Assembly: GCF_029210365.1 (NCBI RefSeq)
Contig: NZ_JARGES010000043.1
Location: forward strand, 1-64,000
Reading direction: 5' to 3'
Length of the DNA: 64,000 nt
Source: Mesorhizobium sp. YIM 152430
Lineage (GTDB): Bacteria > Pseudomonadota > Alphaproteobacteria > Rhizobiales > Rhizobiaceae
Within the stretch, counting starts at the first letter, position 1. Every line of letters starts with the position of its first letter. The position numbers and the translations under genes are program-made. A model generated the notes under the pieces. The model was not told the origin of the DNA. It worked only from the letters and a program-made list of their open reading frames with translations, and did not search any database. Positions 34,116 to 43,860 of the stretch are shown in pieces.

Positions 34116-35206
34116 GCGCGCTCAGGCCCGGCGCGACGATCGGCATCATCGGCGGCGGCCAGCTCGGCCGGATGCTGGCCATGGCGGCGGCCCGGCTTGG
34201 CTACCGCACGGTCATCCTCGACCCCGAGGGCGACTGCCCGGCCGCCCAGGTGGCGAACGAACAGATCGTCGCCGCCTATGACGACGCGCACGGGCTGGCG
34301 CGGCTCGGCGCGGCGAGCGACGTCGTCACCTACGAATTCGAGAACGTGCCGGTGGAAGCCGCGCGCAGCCTTGCCGCCGGCCACGCCGTCCATCCGCCGC
34401 CGCGCGCGCTCGAAGTCGCGCAGGACCGGCTGACGGAAAAGGAGTTTTTGAACAAGGCCGGCATCCCCACCGCGCCCTTCCGCGCCGTCGACAGCGGCGC
34501 TGAGCTTGCCGATGCGCTCGACCTGATGGGCGGCTCGGGCGTCCTGAAGACGCGCCGCCTCGGCTATGACGGCAAGGGCCAGAAGGTCTTCCGCGACGCC
34601 GGCGGCGACCAGGCGCACGGCGTCTATGAGGGCATGGGCGGCGTGCCGCTGATCCTCGAGGGCTTCGTGCCCTTCGCGACCGAAATCTCGGTCGTCGCCG
34701 CGCGCGGCCAGGGCGGGACGAAAGCCGCCTTCGACCCGGCCGAGAACCTCCATCGCGGCGGCATCCTGAAAAGCTCGACGGTGCCCGCGAAAGTCGCGCC
34801 CGAGACGCTGGAAGCCGCGCGCGCGGCGACCTTCCGCATCCTCGACGCGCTCGACTATGTCGGCGTCATCGGCGTCGAGTTTTTCGTGCTCGGCGACGGC
34901 TCGGTCATCGCCAACGAAATCGCCCCGCGCGTCCACAATTCCGGCCACTGGACCGAAGCCGCCTGCACCGTCTCGCAATTCGAACAACACATCCGCGCCA
35001 TCACCGGCCTGCCGCTCGGCGACCCGAAACGCCACTCGGATTGCGTGATGGAGAATCTGATCGGCGATGAGGTGGGGCAGGCGGAAGCACTGCTGACGGA
35101 GCCGGATCTGGTGCTGCACCTTTATGGGAAGAGCGAAGCCCGGCCCGGGCGCAAGATGGGGCATTTTACGCGGGTGATGCGGAGCGGGGGTGAGAAGCGG
35201 CGATAA
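34112..35206 (+). CDS. purK: N5-carboxyaminoimidazole ribonucleotide synthase PurK
   Basis: This 364-residue ATP-grasp enzyme carboxylates AIR using ATP and bicarbonate. The N-terminal [16 protein letters not shown], the ATP-grasp [12 protein letters not shown] segment and [13 protein letters not shown] near the C-terminus are all present. Its ATG overlaps the purE stop (ATGA). Confidence 0.97.
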
Positions 35207-35211
35207 GCCGG

Positions 35212-36117
35212 TCAAAGCGATCGTTCGCAACTGGAACATTGGCGCACGATCGCGGCAGCGATTTCCGGAATGTCTTTTGCGGGCAACTCATGCCCCCGAC
35301 CTTCGAGTAATACCAGTTCAGTTCCGGGCACGGCTTCGAATGTTCGATAGGCAGCCTTCACGGAGATGATCGGATCCTCGGTTCCGTGAATCACCAGAAC
35401 GGGGAGTTTCAACGAAGCTGCCGTCAGGCTTTGATCCATCCCCCCGCCTATTGCCGAATGATTGAACGCACTCTGAATTGAAGAAGTCCGATCCAATTCG
35501 CCCCGTATCCGCTCCAACGCGGCTTTTTCATCGAACGGTATGGCCGGACCACTGCTCAGTCTTGCAATACCGAGCATGAAATTTTCGACAGCGTTTTGAT
35601 CCGACCAGTCCAGACCTGCCATCTGACCAAAATGGTCCATGAACTCGACCGCTATCCCCTCTGCTTCGTAGTCGAGCCCGACGGGTTCTGACGCAATCAA
35701 GGTTAGCGTCCTCACCCGTTCAGGATACCTCAGCGCCAGAATCTCCGACAGATAGCCGCCAAGCGACATCCCCACGAGATGCACATCCTCCACTCCATAT
35801 GCATCCAGGATAGCCAGTATGTCACCAACCAGATCATTCAGATCGTAGCAAACATTTCCAGGTGCATTCGTGGTGGAAAGGCCAGTGTCGCGATGATCGA
35901 ATCGAATGACGCGATATCCGGCGGCCGACAGGTGGTCGATCAATTTCTCCGGCCACCAAAGCATCGAAGCCGTTGCCCCCATCACAAGTAGGATCGTCCC
36001 GCGCCTCGCTGTTCCTCTCGCTTCGGTAGCGATCCTGATGCCTTTATTATCAACGAATTGCACAGCACTCTCCAACTTCGGCTCCCGTAGCGTCGCGTAT
36101 GTTACGACCTGGTTCAT
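35212..36117 (-). CDS. Alpha/beta-fold hydrolase, possibly acquired
   Basis: The 301-residue protein has the nucleophile elbow GMSLGG, an oxyanion-side segment LLVMGATASMLWW and the late catalytic blocks VIHGTEDPI (Asp) and GRGHELP (His). Relatives include aclacinomycin-methylesterase-like and polyketide-type hydrolases, so the substrate is open. Codon use is clearly more A/T-rich than in purK or rpmJ alongside, which suggests recent transfer. It converges on purK, with 5 nt between the stops. Confidence 0.86.
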   Translation of the reverse strand: MNQVVTYATLREPKLESAVQFVDNKGIRIATEARGTARRGTILLVMGATASMLWWPEKLIDHLSAAGYRVIRFDHRDTGLSTTNAPGNVCYDLNDLVGDILAILDAYGVEDVHLVGMSLGGYLSEILALRYPERVRTLTLIASEPVGLDYEAEGIAVEFMDHFGQMAGLDWSDQNAVENFMLGIARLSSGPAIPFDEKAALERIRGELDRTSSIQSAFNHSAIGGGMDQSLTAASLKLPVLVIHGTEDPIISVKAAYRTFEAVPGTELVLLEGRGHELPAKDIPEIAAAIVRQCSSCERSL

Positions 36118-36209
36118 CGAAATGCGTTGTCATTCGATGGAGGCGACGTAACCGACCACATAAAGCGAGAACGCCCACCATTCCACTCGCCCCGCACAAG
36201 CGACTCCAG

Positions 36210-36238
36210 TTGACAGCCCGGCTGCTCCTCCGCTATGA
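36210..36238 (+). promoter_or_regulatory. Promoter candidate for rpmJ
   Basis: A consensus TTGACA at 36210-36215, a 17-nt spacer and CTATGA at 36233-36238 lie about 90 nt upstream of rpmJ. Confidence 0.5.
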
Positions 36239-36327
36239 GCCAGCGCAACGATTTCAGGCGCGTCCTCGTGGCGCGTCGTTTCAGTTTGGCGCCCGATAAA
36301 GGGCAATAAGAAAAAACGGGCAGACCC

Positions 36328-36453
36328 ATGAAGATCAAGAACTCGCTCAAGGCGCTCAAGGGCCGTCACCGCGAAAACCGCCTCGTGCGCCGCAAGGGCC
36401 GCATCTATGTGATCAACAAGTCCAACCCGCGCTTCAAGGCGCGCCAGGGCTGA
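36328..36453 (+). CDS. rpmJ: Ribosomal protein bL36
   Basis: This 41-residue protein ([20 protein letters not shown] and onward) is bL36 of the alphaproteobacterial type lacking the zinc-binding cysteines, a component of the 50S subunit. It is a single gene with its own promoter candidate, outside the ribosomal-protein operons. Confidence 0.95.
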   Translation: MKIKNSLKALKGRHRENRLVRRKGRIYVINKSNPRFKARQG

Positions 36454-36527
36454 TCCGCAGCGGTCCCGTCGGGGACTGCGAGCGGAGGTTCGAGGCGGAC
36501 TTCCCGCCTCACGGACATTTCAGTTTG

Positions 36528-36573
36528 ACGTTCCGCATGTCGGGCATACCATGCCTGTCATGCGGAACGTTTT
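36528..36573 (+). terminator. Strong hairpin after rpmJ overlapping the TPR gene start
   Basis: Arms 36528-36547 and 36551-36570 are inverted with two mismatches in 20 nt and a 3-nt loop, followed by TTTTG. It is placed like a terminator for rpmJ, yet the predicted ATG of the TPR gene (36551) is the first base of its right arm. A smaller GAGGCGG/CCGCCTC stem lies at 36492-36510. Confidence 0.65.
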
Positions 36574-37147
36574 GTCATGCGCGCTCGTGATTCTCCTCTC
36601 CACCGGCCTTGCCCATGCAGCCGGGGAGAGCGAAGCGGTCGCGGCACCGGCGATCGAGCGTTCAGCCGGCTCTTCCCTCGACGACCTCTTCCACGATTTG
36701 AAACGCAGCGGCAACGAGGCGGCGGCGGCGCGGATCGCGAGCCGTATCCAGCGCGAATGGACCCGCTCGGGCAGCCGCTCGATCGATCTTCTGATGCAAT
36801 GGGCCTCGGTCGCGATGCAGGCGCGCAAGTTCGACACCGCGCTCGATCTTCTCGACCAGGTGGTGACGCTGTCGCCCGATTATGCCGAGGGCTGGAACCG
36901 GCGCGCCACCGTCCACTTCATGATGAACAATTACGCGCTCTCCATGTCGGACATCGACCGCACGCTGCGTCTCGAACCGCGCCATTTCGGAGCGCTGGCG
37001 GGCATGGCGCAGATCCTTCAGCGCACCGGGCGCAAGGAACCGGCCTTGAAGGCCTATGAGCGCGTGCTAGATGTCTATCCGATGATGCGCAACGCGCAGG
37101 ATCAGGTCGGCACGCTCGCCGACGAACTGGCCGGCGAAGGCATCTGA
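36551..37147 (+). CDS. TPR-repeat exported protein
   Basis: The 198-residue protein has a signal peptide (VMRNVLSCALVILLSTGLAH) and then at least two tetratricopeptide-like repeats: DTALDLLDQVVTLSPDYAEG and YALSMSDIDRTLRLEPRHFG, with a third up to VLDVYPMM. A periplasmic scaffold role is inferred. The start could be the ATG at 36551 or the second ATG at 36560; both sit inside the preceding hairpin. Confidence 0.86.
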   Translation: MPVMRNVLSCALVILLSTGLAHAAGESEAVAAPAIERSAGSSLDDLFHDLKRSGNEAAAARIASRIQREWTRSGSRSIDLLMQWASVAMQARKFDTALDLLDQVVTLSPDYAEGWNRRATVHFMMNNYALSMSDIDRTLRLEPRHFGALAGMAQILQRTGRKEPALKAYERVLDVYPMMRNAQDQVGTLADELAGEGI

Positions 37148-37214
37148 GTTTCCCGCAACCGAACCGGGATCGCCGCGCGCAATCCGGTGCCCAACGGACA
37201 AGCATCGCGACCGC

Positions 37215-38279
37215 ATGAACCTCCTGACCGCCGCGGCGGCCTTCTTCCTTGCCCTGATCCTGATGTTCGTCGGCGTCACCCGCGTCGGCGCGTGGCTGAT
37301 CGAGCGCCGCAACCCGCCGATCGGGACCTTCACCACCGTCAACGAGACGCGGATGCATCATCTGCATCTGCGCGCGCAAGGCGAGGCGGACCTGCCGCCG
37401 GTGCTCTTCATCCATGGCGCGAGCGGCAATCTGCGCGACCAGATGCTCCCGGTGCGCGCCGCGCTCGAAGGACGGGCCGAGCTTCTGTTCCTTGACCGGC
37501 CGGGCCATGGCTGGTCGGCGCGCGGGCCGGGCAATAACGAGACGCCCTTCGGCCAGGCCGCGACCATCGCCGCCTTGATGGACGAACTCGATATCGAGGA
37601 CGCCATCGTCGTCGCGCATTCCTTCGGCGCGGCGGTGGCGACGTCGCTGGCGCTCGACCATCCGCAAAAGGTGCGCGGGCTGGTGCTGCTCGCGCCCGCC
37701 AGCCATCCCTGGCCGGGCGGCGACACGTCCTGGTACTATGATCTGGCGGCACGGCCCTTCGTCGGCCGGCTGTTCGTCGAGACGCTGGCTTTGCCGGGCG
37801 CGTGGGCGAGGATGCGCGCCGCCTCGCAATGCGTCTTCTCGCCGAACGCGCTGTCCGAAACCTATCTCGACGAGGCCGGCATCGCGCTTCTCCTGCGCCC
37901 GGCCACCTTCCGCGCCAACGCCATCGACGTCGCAGGGCTCTACGAACACGCACTGGCCGCCTCGCCACGCTATGGCGAGATCGATGCGCCGACGGTGGTG
38001 ATCTCGGGCGACCGCGACACCGTCGTCTTCGAGGAGATCCATTCGGGCGGTCTGATCCGCGACATTGCCGGCGCCGAGGGGGTGTGGGTGCGCAATCTCG
38101 GCCACAAGCCCGACTGGTTGGCGCCCGAGCTGACGGTCGCCGCCGTCGAGAAACTGGCCGGGCGCGACATCGACCTTCAGGCCCTCTCGCTGATCGTTCA
38201 GGACCGCATCGCCGGCGACGCCTTCAATGTCGAAACCTGCGCCGAACCCGTCGAACCGCAGGCCGCGCCCGCCACTTAA
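37215..38279 (+). CDS. Membrane-anchored alpha/beta hydrolase
   Basis: This 354-residue protein has an N-terminal membrane helix (residues about 4-27), then an alpha/beta hydrolase domain with oxyanion HGASGN, nucleophile elbow VAHSFGAA, Asp in SGDRDTV and His in NLGHKPD. The substrate is unknown; the catalytic face would be set close to the membrane, on a side that cannot be told. Confidence 0.86.
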   Translation: MNLLTAAAAFFLALILMFVGVTRVGAWLIERRNPPIGTFTTVNETRMHHLHLRAQGEADLPPVLFIHGASGNLRDQMLPVRAALEGRAELLFLDRPGHGWSARGPGNNETPFGQAATIAALMDELDIEDAIVVAHSFGAAVATSLALDHPQKVRGLVLLAPASHPWPGGDTSWYYDLAARPFVGRLFVETLALPGAWARMRAASQCVFSPNALSETYLDEAGIALLLRPATFRANAIDVAGLYEHALAASPRYGEIDAPTVVISGDRDTVVFEEIHSGGLIRDIAGAEGVWVRNLGHKPDWLAPELTVAAVEKLAGRDIDLQALSLIVQDRIAGDAFNVETCAEPVEPQAAPAT

Positions 38280-38340
38280 CGTTTTCTTCTGGCTTTATGG
38301 TCCAGCTTGCGCCTCGGGGAAAACGCGGTCGAGACGGGGC

Positions 38341-40440
38341 ATGACTGGCGAAGACGAGAAAAATGGCGCGCGAAGCGACCTTTGGGCGCACGCGATCGAT
38401 CGCGCGGGGCTCGGCGTGTGGGATGCCGATCTTGCCAGCGGCGGCTGCTATTACTCGCCGAGCTGGTTGCGGATGCTCGGCTATGCGCCGGGCGAACTGC
38501 CCGACGATCCCGATCTGTGGCTGACGCTGCTTCATCCCGACGACCGCGAACACGCCCTTGCCAGCGGCGACCGGCATATCGCCGGACTGTCCGAGCGCAT
38601 CGATACCGAAATGCGCCTGCGCCACAAGGACGGGCACTGGGTATGGGTTCTCGATCGCGGCGGCATCGTCGCCTGGGACGAATCGGGAAAGCCCTCGCGC
38701 GTGGTCGGCGTGCAGACCGACATCACCCGCCGCAAGCACGCCGAAGACCGCCTCGCCCAGATCAACGCCCGTTTTCGCCTCGCACTCGCCGCCAGCGGCA
38801 CCGGCATCTGGCATCACGATTTCGAAACCCGCACCAGCTTCTGGGATGCGCGCACGCACGGAATATACGGGCTGCCGGCGATCGACGGAGAAGTCCCGCT
38901 CGACTACTGGAGCGCGCAGCTTCATCCGCAGGACCGCGAACGCGCCGAACGCGAGCACATGATGCCGCGCGAAACCGGCGAGACGGTTCAATTACGCTAC
39001 CGGATGATCCGGGCGGACGGCGAAGTCCGGCATATCGAGACGCTGGTCTGCTTCGTTGCCGAATTCGGCGGGGCCGGACAGTTCGTCGGCACGGTGCGCG
39101 ACGTCACCGACGCCTGCCTGCGCGAAGAGGCGCTGGACCATGCCGCCCGTCACGACCAGCTCACAGGGCTTCTGAACCGGAGCGCATTCGACGTCGAACT
39201 CGCCGCCGCGCTGGCGGGCGCCGCCGAACGTCATTTCGCGATCTACTATATCGACCTCGACTACTTCAAGGCGCTGAACGACTTCGCCGGTCATGCCGCC
39301 GGTGACCGTGCCTTGCAGATCATCGGCGGCATCATCGCCAACGCCCTTCCCGAAGGGGGCATCGCCGCGCGCCTCGGCGGCGACGAGTTCGCCATCCTCG
39401 CGCCCATTGCGAAAGGGCAGGACATGGCCGGCCTCGGGCGCGCGATCCTGAGCGAGATCGCCGACACCTCTTTCGGCGGGAATGCAGGTTCGCCCAAGCT
39501 CGGTGCCAGCATCGGCTATGCGCTGATCTGCGACGCCGCGATTTCGCCCGCCGACGCGCTCGCCCGCGCCGACGACGCCTGCTACGCCGCCAAGGCGTCG
39601 GGACGCAATCGCTGCATGGCATTCGGCGAGGGACCCGGCGCCTCCACCTCGGGCCTCACCGCGGCGCGCATCGTGTCGGAGACCATCGATGCGATGGAGG
39701 ACGGCCGGCTGCTCCTCTTCGGCCAGCAGATCCACATTCTGGGGCAACCGTGGAGCGTTTCGCACCGCTGCGAGGTTCTGGCGCGCCTCGTAGATCGGAA
39801 CGGCAAGCTCATCGCGCCCGCCGCCTTCATCCCCGCCGCCGAACGCTTCGGCATGGCGGCGCGTCTCGACAGATGGATCGTCCGCACCGCCCTCCAGCGC
39901 CACGGCAACGCCATGCGCGGCGAGGGCGACCTGGTGCTCGGCTTCAATCTGTCGGCGCAGACGCTCAGCGACCCGGGCCTCTGGCAGTTCGTCGACCGCG
40001 AGGTCGAATCCTCGCAGGCGAGCCATTCCAATCTCGTCTTCGAGATCACCGAAACGGCAGCCGTCACCAATTTCCAGGCGGCCGAGCGCTTCGTCCATGC
40101 CGCGCGCGAACGCAAGTGCCGGGTCAGTCTCGACGATTTCGGCTCGGGCCTCAGTTCGTTCGACTATCTGCGCCGCTTCCCGGTCGACAGCATCAAGATC
40201 AATGGCGATTTCGTCGAGAACCTTGCCGGTTCGGCATTCGACCAGGCCGTCGTGCGCGCGATCAACGACGTCGCCAAGGCGATCGGCCTGACCGTCGTGG
40301 CCGAGAAGATCGAGGATGACGGGACGCTGGCGCTGCTGGCCGGCCTCGGCATCAGGTACGGGCAGGGCTTCTTCCTGCACCGCCCCGAACCGCTCGATGA
40401 CATCGTGACAAGTCTGGAACGCGGCCGCGCCGCCATGTGA
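38341..40440 (+). CDS. PAS-PAS-GGDEF-EAL cyclic-di-GMP protein
   Basis: The 699-residue protein has two PAS/PAC sensor domains (about residues 15-140 and 140-260), a GGDEF domain and an EAL domain, with no membrane helix. The diguanylate cyclase motif is intact (GGDEF at 346-350), but the inhibitory I-site RxxD before it is replaced by PEGG. The phosphodiesterase motif reads EVL at 478-480 instead of EAL, with DDFGSG intact at 598-603 and ETA present. Both activities are possible; the balance cannot be predicted. Confidence 0.92.
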   Translation: MTGEDEKNGARSDLWAHAIDRAGLGVWDADLASGGCYYSPSWLRMLGYAPGELPDDPDLWLTLLHPDDREHALASGDRHIAGLSERIDTEMRLRHKDGHWVWVLDRGGIVAWDESGKPSRVVGVQTDITRRKHAEDRLAQINARFRLALAASGTGIWHHDFETRTSFWDARTHGIYGLPAIDGEVPLDYWSAQLHPQDRERAEREHMMPRETGETVQLRYRMIRADGEVRHIETLVCFVAEFGGAGQFVGTVRDVTDACLREEALDHAARHDQLTGLLNRSAFDVELAAALAGAAERHFAIYYIDLDYFKALNDFAGHAAGDRALQIIGGIIANALPEGGIAARLGGDEFAILAPIAKGQDMAGLGRAILSEIADTSFGGNAGSPKLGASIGYALICDAAISPADALARADDACYAAKASGRNRCMAFGEGPGASTSGLTAARIVSETIDAMEDGRLLLFGQQIHILGQPWSVSHRCEVLARLVDRNGKLIAPAAFIPAAERFGMAARLDRWIVRTALQRHGNAMRGEGDLVLGFNLSAQTLSDPGLWQFVDREVESSQASHSNLVFEITETAAVTNFQAAERFVHAARERKCRVSLDDFGSGLSSFDYLRRFPVDSIKINGDFVENLAGSAFDQAVVRAINDVAKAIGLTVVAEKIEDDGTLALLAGLGIRYGQGFFLHRPEPLDDIVTSLERGRAAM

Positions 40441-40744
40441 ACTTCTTGCGGCTCCTATATGACGAGGCCGGTCCCTCTATCCGAACTGTCTGACATCATC
40501 GCTTACCTCGAAAGTGTTCCGGCAACTGAATGAACACCGGAGCGGCAGTCGCTTCGGACGAATGCGAAGCCGTCGCGGCACCAGGGCTGATGGTCAGCAT
40601 CGGCAACCACGATGACGGTCGGGCATTGCTGTTCGGTTGGCACTGTCAGCCAAACGATTTCGCCGTCCGGTAAAATGCGAACGATGATTTTCACGGCCTG
40701 TTACCGCGCGCATCCGATCTTGATGCCCAAGGCTGGGGATCAAC
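40441..40744. other. Intergenic stretch before the TadG-like gene
   Basis: A minus-strand frame at 40503-40694 (63 residues, starting MKIIVRILPDGEIVWLTVPT) has reasonable composition but no clear ribosome site or family. I do not call it a gene, though it might be one. No terminator is obvious. Confidence 0.3.
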
Positions 40745-42010
40745 ATGATGTTGAAGCGCTTTGCAGTTTCGGAGAGCGGTAATTTCGCGGCGATCTTTGC
40801 CATCGCCGCGATTCCGGTGGTGACGGCAGTGGCTGGTGCGGTCGATATCGCACAGACACAGCGCAAGGCATCGCAGGTGCAGCAGGCACTCGATGCGACG
40901 GCGCTCGCTATGGCCAATCTGGAGATGAACGGTACCGTGCCGACCGTGGCGCAGGCAGAGGCCTATTTCCAGGCCAATCTCGCCAACTGGTCAGGCGCGT
41001 ATCCCGATTTCAGCTACATCGCGCCGACGAACCCGGACAGTTTCGCTGTCCTTCTGGTGGATTTGCAGGCGCAGGCGATCCTCGGCGAGGCGGCGGAGGG
41101 CGAACTCGTCCGCGGTGTCACCGCCTCGTTCCGGCACGAGGGGATCACGTCCTTTTCGGTGGAATGGAACGTCACGCGGCAGGCGAGCGTGCGCATGGCG
41201 GCTGGATTGCCGGCCTGCATTCTGGCGCTCAATCGAACAGCCGCGTCGGCTGTCAAGATCCAGGGGTCGACCGAAGTCAGCATGGCGCATTGCGTGTTGG
41301 CGGCAAATTCGAGCGCGGAAGGCGCGATATCGCGCGGCGGCGCAGCGAAGATCAAGGCCGAATGCGTGACGACCGTGGGTACCGTCAACGGCTTCGGTTC
41401 CAGTCTCGCCGACCTCGAATGCGAAGCCCCGCTGGAGCGTCGCTGGCAAAGCACGGACCCCATGAGGGACGTTACCATTCCCAGTTACACGAACTGCCAG
41501 AAGGCCGTCGGCACCGGCAAGGCAAAATCGTTGAAGCCAGGCACCTATTGCGGCGAGCGCATTTCAGGTGAGGTCGTGATGGAGCCCGGCACCTACATCC
41601 TGCGTGGCGGCAGCATCAGCCTGAACGGCAATGGCTCGCTCACCGCGCCCGGTGTCACCATCTTCCTGCTCGACGATGCGGCCATGTCGATCGGCGCAAA
41701 CCAGATCGTGCAGCTTTCGCCGCCGACCAGCGGGACTTACAAGGGTATCAGCGTCTATCAGGAGCAGGGCAACAGAAACGCCATGCAGATTCTGGGCACG
41801 TCCGGCTCGGCGGTTTCGGGCATCATCTACGCGCCCTCGGCGCATGTGCAGTTCGCCGGCAACGCCACCGCCAATGCCGCCCCCGAATGCCTGCGCATCA
41901 TCGCCGATACGATCGAAATGACCGGTAATTCGACTTTCGAGAGCGACTGCGAGGACGAATTTGCGGGTCGCAAGATCGAAGCCGAGGCCTCGCTCTCCCT
42001 GATCCGTTGA
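40745..42010 (+). CDS. TadG-like pilus-assembly/secreted protein
   Basis: This 421-residue protein begins with a charged stretch and one membrane helix (ESGNFAAIFAIAAIPVVTAV), the TadE/TadG-like N-terminal domain, followed by QTQRKASQVQQALDATALAM. The rest has many small, Gly/Ser-rich strands (TYILRGGSISLNGNGSLTAP), suggesting a beta-helix, and several cysteines. No other tad/flp pilus gene is near, so it is a lone member. Confidence 0.85.
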   Translation: MMLKRFAVSESGNFAAIFAIAAIPVVTAVAGAVDIAQTQRKASQVQQALDATALAMANLEMNGTVPTVAQAEAYFQANLANWSGAYPDFSYIAPTNPDSFAVLLVDLQAQAILGEAAEGELVRGVTASFRHEGITSFSVEWNVTRQASVRMAAGLPACILALNRTAASAVKIQGSTEVSMAHCVLAANSSAEGAISRGGAAKIKAECVTTVGTVNGFGSSLADLECEAPLERRWQSTDPMRDVTIPSYTNCQKAVGTGKAKSLKPGTYCGERISGEVVMEPGTYILRGGSISLNGNGSLTAPGVTIFLLDDAAMSIGANQIVQLSPPTSGTYKGISVYQEQGNRNAMQILGTSGSAVSGIIYAPSAHVQFAGNATANAAPECLRIIADTIEMTGNSTFESDCEDEFAGRKIEAEASLSLIR

Positions 42011-42139
42011 CAAAGCGACCTCGATGCGCAGAGCCGGAAAGCCCATGGATATTTACGGACTTTTCACATTGCAGTCGGCTTTCGACGGCATTGCTTGCCG
42101 GACCAAATGGTCTCAGGGGAACCCGGTGCAGTTCCACAG

Positions 42140-42397
42140 TCACATGCCGAGAGCGTTCATGTACAAGTCGAGAATGGCTTCCGCTTCCTCGCGCTCGGCC
42201 TTGTCCTGCTTGCGGATTCTGATCAGTTGCCGGACCGCCTTGACGTCGAATCCGGTGCCTTTGCACTCCGCGTAAACTTCCTTGATATCGTCGGCGAGCG
42301 CCTTCTTCTCCTCCTCCAGGCGTTCGATACGTTCAATGAAAGAGCGCAGCTGCCCGGCGGCAACGGCTTGGGAGGAATCGCTTACTTCGTCTGCCAT
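42140..42397 (-). CDS. DUF2312 protein
   Basis: The 85-residue protein has the GapR-like DUF2312 pattern: [39 protein letters not shown] and [20 protein letters not shown]. Caulobacter GapR, of this family, binds overtwisted A/T-rich DNA and aids chromosome replication. Whether this copy is the housekeeping one is unknown. Confidence 0.9.
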   Translation of the reverse strand: MADEVSDSSQAVAAGQLRSFIERIERLEEEKKALADDIKEVYAECKGTGFDVKAVRQLIRIRKQDKAEREEAEAILDLYMNALGM

Positions 42398-42553
42398 TAT
42401 GTTCGGTCCTAGTCGCTTGATAGGTGTCGTCGTCGAGCTGAGGCTCCGGTGCATCGCCAGCGCCATGAAATGGAAATCCGCCTCGCCGGACCGGACCCGT
42501 CGAGTCGCCGGGGGAGGGATCGGGCGCTTGATTGCCTCAGCCGCGCGGCAGGG

Positions 42554-42865
42554 TCAATGGTCTTTCGGCCGCGCCGCCTCGAAAGCCGCCTTCTGTGATG
42601 CGCTCGCCTCGCTCTGGTGCTTTGCCTGCCATTCGGCATAGGGCATCCCGTAGACGATCTCGCGCGCCTCGTCCTTGGAGAGCGCCGCCCCGTCCGCCTC
42701 GGCGGCATCGCGATACCAGTTAGACAGGCAGTTGCGGCAGAAGCCGGCAAGGTTCATCAGGTCGATGTTCTGGACGTCGCTGCGCTCGCGCAGATGCGTC
42801 AGGAGCCGGCGGAAGGCAGCAGCCTCATAGGCTTGGCGTTGCGTGTCGGTGAGTTCCGTCATCAT
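42554..42865 (-). CDS. DUF1244 protein
   Basis: The 103-residue protein contains AAFRRLLTHLRERSDVQNID, MNLAGFCRNCLSNWY and IVYGMPYAEWQAKHQ, the DUF1244 pattern with a conserved CRNC pair. AAGGATG precedes tandem ATGs at 42865 and 42862. The stop of the amidohydrolase lies 1 nt upstream, so they form an operon. Confidence 0.9.
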   Translation of the reverse strand: MMTELTDTQRQAYEAAAFRRLLTHLRERSDVQNIDLMNLAGFCRNCLSNWYRDAAEADGAALSKDEAREIVYGMPYAEWQAKHQSEASASQKAAFEAARPKDH

Positions 42866-42866
42866 C

Positions 42867-43673
42867 TCATCCTTCGAAGATCGGGCCGGTGCGCGAGCCG
42901 AACTGCTGCGCGACGTGAATGTCGGGCCGACCGTTGATCGCGTCAAGGATCGGCGCCAGCCGGTCGGCCCAGGCGTCGGCGCCGGCCTGGTCGGCGATGA
43001 GGTCCTGGCGGATTTCGATCAGCAGGTGGGCATAGCCCTCGACGATGGCGTGCTTGAACATGGTGTCGCCGCGCAGTGCACCGTCATAGGGCTCGTTGTC
43101 ACCGACCGTCAGCGCCGGATCGGCGCGCAAAGCGGCCAGCATCGGCTCGACGGCGCGCGGGTCCGAATCCCACAGGATGCCGATCTCCCAGGGTCGGGGC
43201 TTGCCCTGCATGTGCGGCGTGAAGGAATGGATGGAGACGATGAAGGGCGCCGCCGCGCTCGCATGGGCGACGGAAGAGACCAGCGCGCCGACCGCGTCGT
43301 GATAGGGCCGGTAGTAGCGCTCCAGCCGGCGCGCGCGCTCGGTTGCGCTCATCGGATAATTGGCCGGAACGATGGTGCCGTCATAGAGCTGGCGGATCAG
43401 CGTCGGATCGTCCTCGCCGCGATTGGGATCGATCAGCAGCCGCGAATAGGTTGCCATTGCACCGGGGGCGCGAAGCCGGGCGGCCAGCCCGCGCGTGACC
43501 ATCTCGACACCGATGTCATAGGCGATATGGCGGGCGAATTCGCTCGCGGGCAGGCCCAGATCGCCATATTCGTCGGGCAGCGCGTTGCGGGCGTGATCGG
43601 CCAGAAGGACGATGCCGCGCGTGCGGTCCCCCTCGACCAGTTCGACGGGATTGAAGAGAGCGTCGCGCGTCAT
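42867..43673 (-). CDS. N-formylglutamate amidohydrolase family
   Basis: This 268-residue enzyme belongs to the HutG/FGase family that frees glutamate from N-formylglutamate. VLLADHARNALPDEYGDLGL, YSRLLIDPNR, VSIHSFTPHM and LLIEIRQDLI hold the metal-binding and substrate residues. No histidine-degradation genes are near. The ATG at 43673 is chosen on family start; earlier in-frame starts are possible. Confidence 0.88.
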   Translation of the reverse strand: MTRDALFNPVELVEGDRTRGIVLLADHARNALPDEYGDLGLPASEFARHIAYDIGVEMVTRGLAARLRAPGAMATYSRLLIDPNRGEDDPTLIRQLYDGTIVPANYPMSATERARRLERYYRPYHDAVGALVSSVAHASAAAPFIVSIHSFTPHMQGKPRPWEIGILWDSDPRAVEPMLAALRADPALTVGDNEPYDGALRGDTMFKHAIVEGYAHLLIEIRQDLIADQAGADAWADRLAPILDAINGRPDIHVAQQFGSRTGPIFEG

Positions 43674-43860
43674 CGAATGGCGGATCCTCTTGAGGGGCGG
43701 GCAGGCAGAGCCTGTCATGGACGAAAGATCGGGTGCGGCGCAAGGCTGGTGCAATGTCCTTCATGCGACAAGATCGTCGCTGACGATCGGCCTAAATCGA
43801 TTTGTCCTGCGTCCTTCGCGCGTTGACAAGGTCCGGCGGATTGCCGAAAAGGTTGAAACC

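Noticed and set aside
40503-40694. A 63-codon minus-strand frame before the TadG-like gene
   Set aside because: Composition is acceptable but there is no ribosome site, family match or context, so it was not called as a gene.
43823-43851. TTGACA upstream of the DUF1036 gene as a promoter
   Set aside because: There is no fitting -10 box, and the position would put the transcript start at the start codon.
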